Both the position numbers and the translations under genes were made by a program. Of a stretch of DNA of 64,000 nucleotides, positions 34,683-43,514 are shown piece after piece. The stretch lies in NCBI RefSeq assembly GCF_900155945.1, contig NZ_FTMN01000004.1:310001-374000 (forward strand). The letters run 5' to 3'. Numbering within the stretch: the stretch's first letter is position 1; each line of letters starts with the position of its first letter. This stretch comes from Marinobacterium stanieri. Its GTDB lineage: Bacteria > Pseudomonadota > Gammaproteobacteria > Pseudomonadales > Balneatricaceae. Under the pieces are notes generated by a model. That model was given only the letters and a program-made list of their open reading frames with translations. It searched no databases and was not told the DNA's origin.

Positions 34683-36266
34683 ATGTCTGAACAGAACAGC
34701 ACCCCTGTCCGTCGCGCCCTCATCAGCGTATCGGACAAAACCGGCATCGTCGAATTCGCTCAGGCGCTGAGTGCAGAAGGCGTCGAAATCCTGTCCACCG
34801 GCGGCACCTACAAGCTGCTGTGCGACAACAACATCCCGGCGGTTGAAGTCTCCGACTACACCGGCTTCCCGGAGATGATGGATGGTCGCGTCAAAACACT
34901 GCACCCGAAAGTACACGGCGGCATCCTGGGCCGTCGCGGCACCGACGACGCCATCATGGGTGAGCACTGCATCCAGCCGATCGACATGGTTGTCGTGAAC
35001 CTTTACCCGTTCGCGGCGACTATCGCCCGCCCGGATTGCGACCTGCCGATGGCGATCGAGAACATCGACATCGGTGGTCCGACCATGGTGCGTTCTGCGG
35101 CCAAAAACCATAAAGATGTTGCTATCGTCGTTAATGCTTCCGACTACGACAACATCATCGCCGAGCTGAAAAGCACCGGCGGCCTGGTTCACAAAACCCG
35201 CTTTGACCTGGCGGTTAAAGCATTCGAGCACACGGCTGCATACGATGGCATGATCGCCAACTACCTGGGCGCGATTGTTGAAGGCGATGAAGAGGTTCCG
35301 GCCGACTTCCCGCGCACGTTCAACACCCAGTTCGTCAAGGCGCAGGACATGCGTTACGGTGAAAACCCGCACCAGCGTGCTGCCTTCTACGTAGAAGCCA
35401 ACCCGGGCGAAGCCAGTGTATCTACTGCTCGCCAGCTGCAGGGTAAGGCGCTGTCCTACAACAACGTAGCCGACACCGACGCTGCACTGGAGTGTGTCAA
35501 GCCGTTCCAGGAACCGGCCTGTGTTATCGTCAAGCATGCCAACCCCTGTGGCGTTGCCGTAGGCAGCGATATTCTGGAAGCCTACAACCGTGCTTTCCAG
35601 ACTGACCCGACCTCTGCGTTTGGCGGCATCATCGCCTTCAACCGCGAACTGGATGCCAAGACTGCCCAGGCAATCGTTGAGCGTCAGTTCGTTGAAGTGA
35701 TCATCGCCCCGACCGTGTCTCAGGAAGCCTCTGACATCGTGGCGGCCAAGCCGAACGTACGTCTGCTGGAATGTGGCCAGTGGGATAAAGAGCGCAAGCA
35801 CAGCTTCGACTACAAGCGTGTTAACGGCGGTCTGCTGGTGCAGGACCAGGACCTGGGCATGATCGACGCGTCCCAGCTGAAGATCGTGACTCAGCGTCAG
35901 CCTACTGAACAGGAAATCCGCGATCTGCTGTTCTGCTGGGAAGTGGCCAAGTACGTTAAATCCAACGCTATCGTTTACGCCAAAGATGGTCAGACCATCG
36001 GTATCGGCGCTGGCCAGATGAGCCGTGTTTACTCCGCCAAAATCGCCGGCATCAAGGCCGCTGACGAAGGTCTGGAAGTACCGGGATCCGTTATGGCATC
36101 CGATGCTTTCTTCCCGTTCCGTGACGGTATCGACGCTGCCGCTGAAGCCGGCATCACTGCCGTAATCCAGCCGGGCGGCTCCATGCGTGATCAGGAAGTG
36201 ATCGACGCTGCTGACGAGCACGGTCTGGCAATGGTCTTCACCGGCATGCGCCATTTCCGCCACTAA
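34683..36266 (+). CDS. purH: Bifunctional AICAR formyltransferase/IMP cyclohydrolase
   Basis: 527-residue enzyme for the last two steps of IMP synthesis. N-terminal MGS-like cyclohydrolase domain ([18 protein letters not shown] to ~200, with [15 protein letters not shown]), C-terminal formyltransferase with the catalytic Lys-His pair in [11 protein letters not shown]. Codon usage is strongly biased, as expected for high expression. 28 bp before purD. Confidence 0.97.
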   Translation: MSEQNSTPVRRALISVSDKTGIVEFAQALSAEGVEILSTGGTYKLLCDNNIPAVEVSDYTGFPEMMDGRVKTLHPKVHGGILGRRGTDDAIMGEHCIQPIDMVVVNLYPFAATIARPDCDLPMAIENIDIGGPTMVRSAAKNHKDVAIVVNASDYDNIIAELKSTGGLVHKTRFDLAVKAFEHTAAYDGMIANYLGAIVEGDEEVPADFPRTFNTQFVKAQDMRYGENPHQRAAFYVEANPGEASVSTARQLQGKALSYNNVADTDAALECVKPFQEPACVIVKHANPCGVAVGSDILEAYNRAFQTDPTSAFGGIIAFNRELDAKTAQAIVERQFVEVIIAPTVSQEASDIVAAKPNVRLLECGQWDKERKHSFDYKRVNGGLLVQDQDLGMIDASQLKIVTQRQPTEQEIRDLLFCWEVAKYVKSNAIVYAKDGQTIGIGAGQMSRVYSAKIAGIKAADEGLEVPGSVMASDAFFPFRDGIDAAAEAGITAVIQPGGSMRDQEVIDAADEHGLAMVFTGMRHFRH

Positions 36267-36294
36267 GCGCGTCACTAACAGAAGGATACTGCAC

Positions 36295-37581
36295 ATGAAT
36301 ATTCTGGTTATCGGTTCCGGCGGTCGTGAGCACGCTCTGGCCTGGGCTGCCGCTCAGGACGAAGCTGTTGCGCGTGTATTCGTGGCGCCGGGCAATGCAG
36401 GTACTGCTACTGAGCCCAAGCTGGAAAACGTCGCTATCGATGTCATGGACATCGATGCACTGGTCGCTTTCGCCCGTGACAACAGCGTTGCTCTGACCAT
36501 CGTTGGTCCTGAAGCACCGCTGGTTGCCGGCGTAGTCGATCGCTTCCGTGAAGCGGGTCTGGCCATCTTCGGCCCGACTGCGGGTGCGGCTCAGCTGGAA
36601 GGCTCCAAAGCCTTCACCAAGGATTTCCTGGCACGCCAGCAGATCCCGACCGCTGAGTATCAGAACTTCACCGAGATCGAGCCGGCTCTTGCGTATGTAC
36701 GTGAGAAAGGTGCGCCGATCGTGGTCAAGGCCGACGGCCTGGCCGCCGGTAAGGGCGTGATCGTTGCGATGACGCAGGAAGAAGCTGAAGACGCCATCCG
36801 TGACATGCTAGCCGGCAACGCCTTTGGTGATGCAGGCAGCCGCGTGGTGATCGAGGAGTTCCTCGACGGTGAAGAAGCCTCCTACATCGTGATGGTTGAC
36901 GGCGACAATGTGCTGCCGATGGCGACCAGCCAGGACCACAAGCGTGTTGGTAATGGCGATACCGGCCTCAACACCGGCGGCATGGGTGCCTACTCGCCCG
37001 CTCCGGTTGTGACTGCCGAGATCGACCAGCGCGTGATGGACGAAGTGATCATGCCGACCGTTAACGGCATGAAAGCCGAAGGCAACGAGTACACCGGCTT
37101 CCTGTATGCCGGCCTGATGATCATGGCTGACGGCACACCGAAAGTGATCGAGTACAACTGCCGCTTCGGTGATCCGGAAACTCAGCCGATCATGCTGCGT
37201 CTGAAATCCTCTCTGGTTGCTCTTTGCCAGGCCGCTCTGGACAAGAAACTGGACCAGACCAGTGCCGAGTGGGATGAGCGCAAGTCTGTCGGTGTTGTCA
37301 TGGCTGCTGGCGGCTACCCGGGTGATTACGCCAAGGGTGACGTGATCAGCCTGCCTGCAACCTGCCCGGAAGGCACCAAGGTCTTCCACGCCGGTACCAA
37401 ACTGGATGACCAGGGACAGGTCGTTACTGCAGGTGGTCGAGTGCTTTGCGTGACCGCACTGGGCAACAACGTGACCGAAGCTCAGCAGCGCGCTTACGAG
37501 CTGCTGAAAGAGGTTAGCTGGAAAGACGCCTACTTCCGTACTGACATCGCTTATCGCGCTATTGCACGCGAAAACGCCTAA
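36295..37581 (+). CDS. purD: Phosphoribosylamine-glycine ligase
   Basis: 428-residue ATP-grasp enzyme joining glycine to phosphoribosylamine in purine synthesis. N-terminus NILVIGSGGREHALAWA; ATP-grasp parts VVKADGLAAGKGV and DHKRVGNGDTGLNTGGMGAYSP; metal site NCRFGDPETQ. AAGGA precedes the ATG. A terminator follows. Confidence 0.97.
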   Translation: MNILVIGSGGREHALAWAAAQDEAVARVFVAPGNAGTATEPKLENVAIDVMDIDALVAFARDNSVALTIVGPEAPLVAGVVDRFREAGLAIFGPTAGAAQLEGSKAFTKDFLARQQIPTAEYQNFTEIEPALAYVREKGAPIVVKADGLAAGKGVIVAMTQEEAEDAIRDMLAGNAFGDAGSRVVIEEFLDGEEASYIVMVDGDNVLPMATSQDHKRVGNGDTGLNTGGMGAYSPAPVVTAEIDQRVMDEVIMPTVNGMKAEGNEYTGFLYAGLMIMADGTPKVIEYNCRFGDPETQPIMLRLKSSLVALCQAALDKKLDQTSAEWDERKSVGVVMAAGGYPGDYAKGDVISLPATCPEGTKVFHAGTKLDDQGQVVTAGGRVLCVTALGNNVTEAQQRAYELLKEVSWKDAYFRTDIAYRAIARENA

Positions 37582-37597
37582 GCCCTGTCGAGTGTTA

Positions 37598-37626
37598 AAA
37601 CAGCCGCCTGCGGGCGGCTGTTTGCG
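37598..37626 (+). terminator. Terminator after purD
   Basis: AAACAGCCGCC (37598-37608), loop TGCG, GGCGGCTGTTT (37613-37623). Eleven-base-pair stem including the A/T part. Ends the purHD transcript. Confidence 0.85.
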
Positions 37627-37643
37627 TTCTTGAGGTTTTGAAC

Positions 37644-38258
37644 ATGTTGCTAGAAGTCTGGATCGCCCTTCTGGGCACTGCCGTACTGATCAGCCTTTCC
37701 CCCGGTGCTGGAGCCGCTACCGCCATGAGCGCCGGTTTAACCTATGGTATCCGGGGCGCCAGCTGGACAACGCTGGGATTGATGGCCGGATACGGTATTC
37801 AGATTATTGTGGTCTCCATTGGCCTGGGCAGCCTGATTGCCACCTCACCGGAGCTGTTTCAGGTGATCAAATGGGTGGGGGTTGGCTATCTTCTGTGGCT
37901 GGGTATCCAATTCTGGCGTCAGCGCCACAATGCCGATATTGAGTCCCACGTTTCCGCTCCCGGCCCTACCCGCTTCTGGCAGGCAACGCTGATCAACATC
38001 ACCAACCCCAAGGGTCTGGTTTTTCTGGTGGCTCTGATTCCCCAGTTCATCGATCCGGAGCTGCCACAACAGCCTCAGTTACTGCTCATCAGTGCTACAC
38101 TCCTGATCATCGACCTTAGTGTCATGACCGGCTACAGTGGTCTGGCTGCAACCCTCAGGCACCGTTTTGCCGACCCGGCAGCCATGCAGGTACAGCAACG
38201 CGTAGCAGGCACCGCCCTGATCGCGGCAGCACTGGTATTGTCGGTGGCCACGCTTTAA
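37644..38258 (+). CDS. LysE/RhtB-family amino acid exporter
   Basis: 204-residue inner-membrane protein with five to six hydrophobic helices. The family N-terminus is modified: LISLSPGAGAATAMSAGLTYG, where SPGPG is usual. NITNPKGLVFLVALIPQFID in the middle is typical. Such proteins export amino acids or homoserine-lactone-like compounds. ATG 37644 follows GAGG at 8 nt. Substrate unknown. Confidence 0.85.
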   Translation: MLLEVWIALLGTAVLISLSPGAGAATAMSAGLTYGIRGASWTTLGLMAGYGIQIIVVSIGLGSLIATSPELFQVIKWVGVGYLLWLGIQFWRQRHNADIESHVSAPGPTRFWQATLINITNPKGLVFLVALIPQFIDPELPQQPQLLLISATLLIIDLSVMTGYSGLAATLRHRFADPAAMQVQQRVAGTALIAAALVLSVATL

Positions 38259-38277
38259 CGTCTGTCTGTTAAGAGAC

Positions 38278-38437
38278 TTAACAGGTTGTTGAAAACGTTA
38301 TCGAGGCCGCCGAGGCAAGCGGGACGCCGCCCGGGCCAAAGCAGGCGAAAAAGCGCAGTTTAGTGGACTAAATGAGCATTTTGAGACTGCTTTTAACGCA
38401 GCATTCGGCAACGCAGATAGATTTTCGAGCCTGTTAA
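38278..38437. repeat. 160-bp intergenic element with terminal inverted repeats
   Basis: Begins TTAACAGGTTGTTGAAAA (38278-38295) and ends TTTTCGAGCCTGTTAA (38422-38437), an imperfect terminal inverted repeat. The middle has a palindromic TTTAGTGGACTAAA at 38359-38372 and a GC-rich left arm. No coding capacity. It looks like a dispersed non-autonomous element seen between genes in pseudomonad-like genomes; only one copy is in this window. Its right end abuts the ribosome-binding site of the next gene. Confidence 0.55.
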
Positions 38438-38449
38438 ACAAGGAGCGTT

Positions 38450-38863
38450 ATGCATCTCTGGCGGTACATACAGATCGGTTTGCTGTTGCTGCTGGTCGGC
38501 TGCAGCCGCCAGCCCAGCATCCCCGAGTCTTCAGCAGAGCAAGCTTACTGTTTGCGCTCTGGTGAAGGTCAGCTGTATGACTGCAACGCCCCGGCGCTGA
38601 CCCTGGCCGAAGTACGTGACCCTTTGGCGCCCGGCGAAACCATCTCCGATGAGGAGTTGATGACGCTTTTGGCAGAGGTTCGCCGCTGGCTGGCCCGACG
38701 TCGACTCCAGCTGCAAGGCGAACCGATTCCGCCCGAGCTCCAGCTCCGTGAACAAAACCGTCCCCCTGCTTTGCCACCCACCCTGGCAGCACCCGACCAG
38801 CCACTCTGGCCACGCGTCATGGAAAGCATTTCCCGTCCTTCCTTGCAGCGCAACATTCCCTGA
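38450..38863 (+). CDS. Small putative lipoprotein of unknown function
   Basis: 137-residue protein with a type II signal peptide: YIQIGLLLLLVGC with lipidated C18. The mature part is proline- and arginine-rich (LAEVRRWLARRRLQLQGEPIPPE) with two further cysteines (C34, C45). AAGGAG precedes the ATG at 5-6 nt. No recognisable domain. It sits between the inverted-repeat element and the branched-chain operon; nothing ties it to either. Confidence 0.65.
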   Translation: MHLWRYIQIGLLLLLVGCSRQPSIPESSAEQAYCLRSGEGQLYDCNAPALTLAEVRDPLAPGETISDEELMTLLAEVRRWLARRRLQLQGEPIPPELQLREQNRPPALPPTLAAPDQPLWPRVMESISRPSLQRNIP

Positions 38864-38997
38864 TACCCTCCGACAGTTTTCCCAGCTCACCGACTGATGA
38901 CCAGCCTTTTGTGCACCTGCACGAAGAGCGTTTTTGCTCGATAAATCTTTGATCTTGAAACTGTACTTTGGTCAGCCCTGTGCTATCCAGAATGTAT

Positions 38998-39027
38998 GGC
39001 ATGAGGTCCAAAAGACCTGTCGATGCC
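38998..39027 (+). promoter_or_regulatory. Leader stem-loop upstream of the leucine dehydrogenase operon
   Basis: Outer arms GGCAT (38998-39002) and ATGCC (39023-39027) enclose inner arms AGGTC (39004-39008) and GACCT (39014-39018) over a CAAAA loop, about 47 nt before the start codon. May affect mRNA stability or regulation. No clear promoter was recognised in 38864-39073. Confidence 0.3.
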
Positions 39028-39073
39028 CCTCACAATTCGTTTCCCATTTCGCTCAAGCACGGAGGACCCCGTC

Positions 39074-40135
39074 ATGTTGAAGCAGATGGAAAACGCCGGC
39101 CTGACCGACCTGCATTTCGGCCTGGACCCGGCTAGCGGTTTAAAAGCGATCATCGCTATTCACTCCACCGCACGCGGTGCCGCCATCGGCGGTTGTCGAT
39201 TTATCCACTACGCCCGAGAACAGGATGCCGTAACCGATGCCCTGCGCCTGGCCCGCGGCATGAGCTACAAGGCAGCGCTGGCTGGACTTCCGCATGGTGG
39301 TGGCAAAACCGTGATCATCAAACCCGAGGGTGACTTTGATCGCAGGGCTCTGATGCAGGCCTTCGGCCGCTTCGTTGACCAGCTGGGCGGGCGCTATATC
39401 ACCGCCATGGACAGCGGCACCGAAGTCAGCGATATGGATACCATTGCCACCACCACCGACTTTGTCAGCTGCACCAGCGCCAGCGGCGACCCTGCACCCC
39501 ACACGGCGTTGGGGATTTTCGCCGGTATTCAGGCAGCTGTACGCCACAAGCTTCAACGTGATTCTATTGCCGGCCTTAGCGTCGCCATACAGGGTCTGGG
39601 CCATGTCGGCCATGCTATCGCTCAACACCTGTATAAAGCGGGTGCGCACCTGCTGGTGGCGGATATCGACCCGGCACGGGTACGCCAGTGTGTGGAAGAG
39701 TTCGGAGCCGAAGCCGTCAGCCCGGACTCCATCTACGGCGTACAAGCCGATATTTTCAGCCCCTGTGGGCTGGGCGCCGTTCTGAGCCAGGACAGCATCG
39801 CAAAGCTGCAATGCAGTATCGTGGCCGGCAGCGCCAACAACCAGCTGGCCAATGACGAGGACGGCAATCGCCTGCATCAGCGGGGCATTCTGTACGTGCC
39901 GGACTATGTCATTAATGCCGGCGGTCTGATTCATGTCGCCATGCACAGAACCGGTGCCAGTGCAGCGGAACGCGATGCCAAGATTCTCGAAATAGGCGCC
40001 ACACTTGAGCACCTGTTTACCGAGGCCGAGCGTCGTGACATGCCCGTACATCACGTTGCCGATCTGCATGCCGAACAGATGCTGGCAGATGCCGGCCATA
40101 CGCAACCTGCTGACAAGGAGCGCCACCATGCATGA
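39074..40135 (+). CDS. ldh: Leucine/valine-type amino acid dehydrogenase
   Basis: 353-residue NAD-dependent Glu/Leu/Phe/Val dehydrogenase deaminating branched-chain amino acids to 2-oxoacids. Substrate lysine K66 (MSYKAALAG), catalytic K78 in LPHGGGKTVI; Rossmann motif IQGLGHVGHAIAQHL. ATG 39074 follows GGAGG at 8 nt; the opening from 39023 lacks such a site. Its last codons overlap the E1-alpha gene by 8 bp, feeding the 2-oxoacids directly into the dehydrogenase complex encoded next. Confidence 0.88.
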   Translation: MLKQMENAGLTDLHFGLDPASGLKAIIAIHSTARGAAIGGCRFIHYAREQDAVTDALRLARGMSYKAALAGLPHGGGKTVIIKPEGDFDRRALMQAFGRFVDQLGGRYITAMDSGTEVSDMDTIATTTDFVSCTSASGDPAPHTALGIFAGIQAAVRHKLQRDSIAGLSVAIQGLGHVGHAIAQHLYKAGAHLLVADIDPARVRQCVEEFGAEAVSPDSIYGVQADIFSPCGLGAVLSQDSIAKLQCSIVAGSANNQLANDEDGNRLHQRGILYVPDYVINAGGLIHVAMHRTGASAAERDAKILEIGATLEHLFTEAERRDMPVHHVADLHAEQMLADAGHTQPADKERHHA

Positions 40136-41228
40136 CATCAGCTATCAGGGCGAGATCCGCTTTACCCGCTACCTGGATGCCGAGGGCAAGCCAGTCGGCG
40201 ACATGCCGGACTGGGGATGCGGTGACAGCCCTTGGGTCGATTACTATCAGCAGATGGTGCTGGCACGCCAGTTCGACACCAAGGCCATCAGCCTGCAACG
40301 CACCGGCCAGCTGGGCACCTATGCATCCCTGCTTGGCGCCGAGGCACTTGATGTGGTCAGCGCCAAATTGATGCAGGCAGAGGATGTGCTGGTGCCCTAT
40401 TACCGCAACCATGCCATGCAGATGATCCGAGGCATGCCCATTTCGCAGCTGTTTCTGTACTGGGGCGGTGATGAACGCGGCAGTGCCGCGGCGGAAATGC
40501 GCCGGGACCTGCCCAACGCCGTGCCTATCGCCACCCAGTGCCTGCACGCCTGTGGTGTGGCCACCGCTCTGAAGTTACGTGGCCAGCATCAGGCGGTACT
40601 CACCATGATTGGTGATGGTGGCACCTCCAAGGGTGATTTTCTGGAAGCGATTAACGTGGCCGGTGCCTGGCAGCTGCCGGTCGTATTCATCATCAATAAC
40701 AACCAGTGGGCCATTTCGGTTCCTCGCAGCAAGCAATGTATCGCCCCGACCCTGGCGCAGAAAGCTCTGGGAGCCGGTATTCGCGGTGAGCAGGTCGATG
40801 GTAATGACGCTGTCGCCTTGCACGAAGTGATTGGCCAGGCACTGGAGCGTGCCCGTGCCGGCAAGGGTCCGACACTGGTGGAAGCCCTGAGCTATCGCCT
40901 GTCCGACCATACCACCGCCGATGATGCCACCCGCTACCGCCCTTCCGAGGAGCTGAAGGAAGCCTGGAAGCGAGAACCCGTTGCCCGCTTGCGCAACTGG
41001 CTGCATCAACAGGGACTCTGGGATGAAGCCCGCGAACAGGCCTGGCAGGCGGAGACCAAGCAGCTGATCGAGACAGCCGTGGAAGCCTATCAGGCCATGC
41101 CGCCGCAAAGCGTGGATGAACTGTACAACCACCTCTATGCCGAGTGCCCACCGGGGCTGGCTGAGCAGCGCGAGCAAACCCGCCTGAAACAGGCACGCAT
41201 GCAACAGGGAGGGCAGGACCATGAGTAA
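40128..41228 (+). CDS. bkdA1: Branched-chain 2-oxoacid dehydrogenase E1 alpha subunit
   Basis: 366-residue thiamine-diphosphate enzyme subunit decarboxylating branched-chain 2-oxoacids. TPP motif GDGGTSKGDFLEAINVAGAW starts at 162 and ends in INNNQWAIS (~189-197). Phosphorylation-loop-like YRLSDHTTADDATRYR follows near 260. AAGGAG lies 7 nt before ATG 40128. Overlaps both neighbours by 8 bp. Confidence 0.92.
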   Translation: MHDISYQGEIRFTRYLDAEGKPVGDMPDWGCGDSPWVDYYQQMVLARQFDTKAISLQRTGQLGTYASLLGAEALDVVSAKLMQAEDVLVPYYRNHAMQMIRGMPISQLFLYWGGDERGSAAAEMRRDLPNAVPIATQCLHACGVATALKLRGQHQAVLTMIGDGGTSKGDFLEAINVAGAWQLPVVFIINNNQWAISVPRSKQCIAPTLAQKALGAGIRGEQVDGNDAVALHEVIGQALERARAGKGPTLVEALSYRLSDHTTADDATRYRPSEELKEAWKREPVARLRNWLHQQGLWDEAREQAWQAETKQLIETAVEAYQAMPPQSVDELYNHLYAECPPGLAEQREQTRLKQARMQQGGQDHE

Positions 41229-42210
41229 CGATGCCATCACCTTGCTGGAAGCCATAAACCTGGCAATGGCCCGCGCCATGGAAGATGATCCGGACGTGGT
41301 ACTGCTGGGGGAAGATATCGGTACCAATGGGGGTGTATTCCGTGCCACCGCCGGTCTCAAGGATCGCTTTGGCGAACGGCGCGTGATCGATACCCCTCTG
41401 GCCGAAACCATGATTGCCGGTCTGGCTGTGGGTATGGCCACTCAGGGCATACGGCCCGTGGCTGAGATCCAGTTCATGGGGTTCATCTTCCCCGCGTTTG
41501 AACATCTGGTCGCCCACGCTGCACGCATGCGACACCGCACCCGCAGTCGTCTCAGCTGCCCTATGGTACTGCGTGCCCCCTTCGGTGGCGGTATCCACGC
41601 ACCCGAACATCACTCGGAAAGCACCGAGGCACTGCTCGCTCATATCCCCGGGTTGCGAGTAGTGGTGCCCTCATCACCGGCGCGGGCCTACGGCCTGCTG
41701 CTGGCCGCCATCCGCAGTGATGATCCGGTTATTTTCCTGGAACCCAAGCGGATTTACCGCGCCAGCAAAACGCTGATTGAGGATAACGGTGAAGCCCTGC
41801 CGCTGGACAGCTGCTTCACCCTGCGCGAAGGCACGGATATAACCCTGATCAGCTGGGGCGCCATGGTCAGTGAAACCCTGGCTGCAGCCGATGCGCTGGC
41901 AGAAGAGGGCATCAGCTGTGAAGTGATTGATGTGGCCTGCCTGAACCCCATGGATCATGCCACGCTGCTGGCGTCCGTGAGTAAAACCGGTCGCTGTGTC
42001 ATTGTGCACGAAGCACCTCATCATGGCGGCCTCGGCGCTGAAATCGCCGCCACCCTCAGCGAGCAGATCCTGACCCGACTTCAGGCACCACCGCGTCGCG
42101 TCACCGGTCATGACACCGTGATGCCCTACTACCGCAACGAAATGCTTTATCTGCCGGACACCGATGACATCATCATCGCGGTCCGCGAGACAATGGAGTA
42201 TGCCGGATGA
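41221..42210 (+). CDS. bkdA2: Branched-chain 2-oxoacid dehydrogenase E1 beta subunit
   Basis: 329-residue transketolase-like beta subunit. LLEAINLAMARAMEDDPDVVLLGEDIG at the N-terminus, PLAETMIAGLAVGMATQGIRPVAEIQF, and VHEAPHHGGLGAEIAA in the C-terminal domain. Forms the alpha2beta2 E1 with the preceding gene. Overlaps the E2 gene by 4 bp. Confidence 0.92.
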   Translation: MSNDAITLLEAINLAMARAMEDDPDVVLLGEDIGTNGGVFRATAGLKDRFGERRVIDTPLAETMIAGLAVGMATQGIRPVAEIQFMGFIFPAFEHLVAHAARMRHRTRSRLSCPMVLRAPFGGGIHAPEHHSESTEALLAHIPGLRVVVPSSPARAYGLLLAAIRSDDPVIFLEPKRIYRASKTLIEDNGEALPLDSCFTLREGTDITLISWGAMVSETLAAADALAEEGISCEVIDVACLNPMDHATLLASVSKTGRCVIVHEAPHHGGLGAEIAATLSEQILTRLQAPPRRVTGHDTVMPYYRNEMLYLPDTDDIIIAVRETMEYAG

Positions 42211-43319
42211 AATATTTCAAATTGCCCGATCTGGGCGAAGGCCTGCCCGAGGCTGAAATTGTCGAATGGCATGTACAGGAAGGCGACAGCGTCGAAGTGG
42301 ACCAGTTGCTGGTCTCCATGGAAACCGCCAAGGCTATTGTTGAAGTGCCCTCGCCACAGGCGGGTGTCATCGCCCACCTGTTCGGTGCACCCGGCGATAC
42401 CATTCATACCGGGGAGCCTCTGGTCGAATTCGACAGTGACGAAGACGGTGATACCGGCACGGTGGTGGGCGAACTGAAACAGCAGCGTGACAGCAGTAGC
42501 CAGAGGGAGGAGTTTATTGTCGGCGCCGCCGCCAGCAGCCGGGAAGCACTGGCTGTGCAGGGAACACCCGCCATGCGTGCGCTGGCACAACGCCTGGGTG
42601 TCAATCTGGACAGCCTGAGCGGGTCTGGCCCCGGTGGTCGGGTGACCACCGACGATGTAGAGCGCGCTGCCAGCCTGGACCGCTCCTTTGGCGCTGCGGA
42701 ACCGCTCAAGGGGGTGCGCAAGCAGATGGCTCGCACCATGGCGCAGTCACACGCCGAAGTGGTCCCGGTAACCCTGTGCGAGGATGCTGATATCAATCAC
42801 TGGCCCAAGGGTACGGATATCACCATGCGGCTGGTTGAGGCAATTGCTGCGGCCTGCAAGGCCGTGCCGGACCTGAACGCCTGGTTCGACGGTCAGGGAC
42901 TGTCGCGGCGCCTGCATGATCGCATTGACCTCGGTGTTGCCGTCGATACCGAGCAGGGTCTGTTTGTCCCGGTATTGAGGAATATCGGTGAGCGCAGCAG
43001 CGAGGATCTGCGCGACGGCCTTGACCGCTTGCGTGCGGACGTAAAAGCGCGCTCAATCCCGCCCGCAGAGATGCAGGGGGCCACTTTGACCCTGTCCAAC
43101 TTCGGCACGCTGGCAGGTCGTTATGCCAGCCCCGTTGTGGTTCCGCCCCAGGTTGCCATCGTCGGCGCCGGTGTTATCCGCTCACAACCGATGGTAATTG
43201 GAGACAAAATAGAACCCCGCAAAGTGATGCCTTTGTCGCTCACCTTCGACCATCGTGCCGCTACCGGTGGTGAGGCCGCGCGGTTTATGCGCGCCTTGAT
43301 GGATGCCTTATCGAGCTGA
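42207..43319 (+). CDS. bkdB: Branched-chain 2-oxoacid dehydrogenase E2 (dihydrolipoyl acyltransferase)
   Basis: 370-residue core subunit: one lipoyl domain with K42 in METAKA, a peripheral-subunit-binding domain (PAMRALAQRLGVNLDSLSGSG, ~120-150), and the acyltransferase domain (~165-370). The usual catalytic HRxxDG appears as H348-R-A-A-T352-G, so the Asp is Thr; I believe this occurs in a whole clade of such E2 proteins. No E3 gene is in the operon, so a shared lipoamide dehydrogenase must be used. Confidence 0.9.
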   Translation: MKYFKLPDLGEGLPEAEIVEWHVQEGDSVEVDQLLVSMETAKAIVEVPSPQAGVIAHLFGAPGDTIHTGEPLVEFDSDEDGDTGTVVGELKQQRDSSSQREEFIVGAAASSREALAVQGTPAMRALAQRLGVNLDSLSGSGPGGRVTTDDVERAASLDRSFGAAEPLKGVRKQMARTMAQSHAEVVPVTLCEDADINHWPKGTDITMRLVEAIAAACKAVPDLNAWFDGQGLSRRLHDRIDLGVAVDTEQGLFVPVLRNIGERSSEDLRDGLDRLRADVKARSIPPAEMQGATLTLSNFGTLAGRYASPVVVPPQVAIVGAGVIRSQPMVIGDKIEPRKVMPLSLTFDHRAATGGEAARFMRALMDALSS

Positions 43320-43367
43320 ACTCAATCCTGTAATTGAACGTATTCTGTTACAGCGGTCATATTTATT

Positions 43368-43401
43368 AGAGCATGGTAATTATACTTTTTTACTGTGCTC
43401 T
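43368..43401 (+). terminator. Possible terminator after bkdB
   Basis: AGAGCA (43368-43373) and TGCTCT (43396-43401), extended by GTAA/TTAC pairing, followed by ATTTCC. The stem is good, the T run poor. Confidence 0.4.
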
Positions 43402-43407
43402 ATTTCC

Positions 43408-43434
43408 TTGACTATCGCCAATCTGGACTACACT
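43408..43434 (+). promoter_or_regulatory. Candidate sigma-S-type promoter of prkA-yeaH-spoVR
   Basis: CTACACT (43428-43434) fits the extended -10 favoured by sigma S. A TTGACT (43408-43413) lies upstream at a short 15-bp spacing. The E. coli yeaGH operon is known to depend on sigma S, which makes this reading plausible. Confidence 0.4.
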
Positions 43435-43514
43435 GAATTTAACCGTTAACGCCAACCACTGGTCTATAAGCGGTTGAAATTTCAGTGGCTAGCGCAATGA
43501 GCAGGAAGGTGAGC

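Noticed and set aside
34677-36296. 539-residue minus-strand open frame opposite purH
   Set aside because: Long antisense frames arise from the biased codon usage of purH. The + strand protein is clearly PurH and the antisense product has no domain features.
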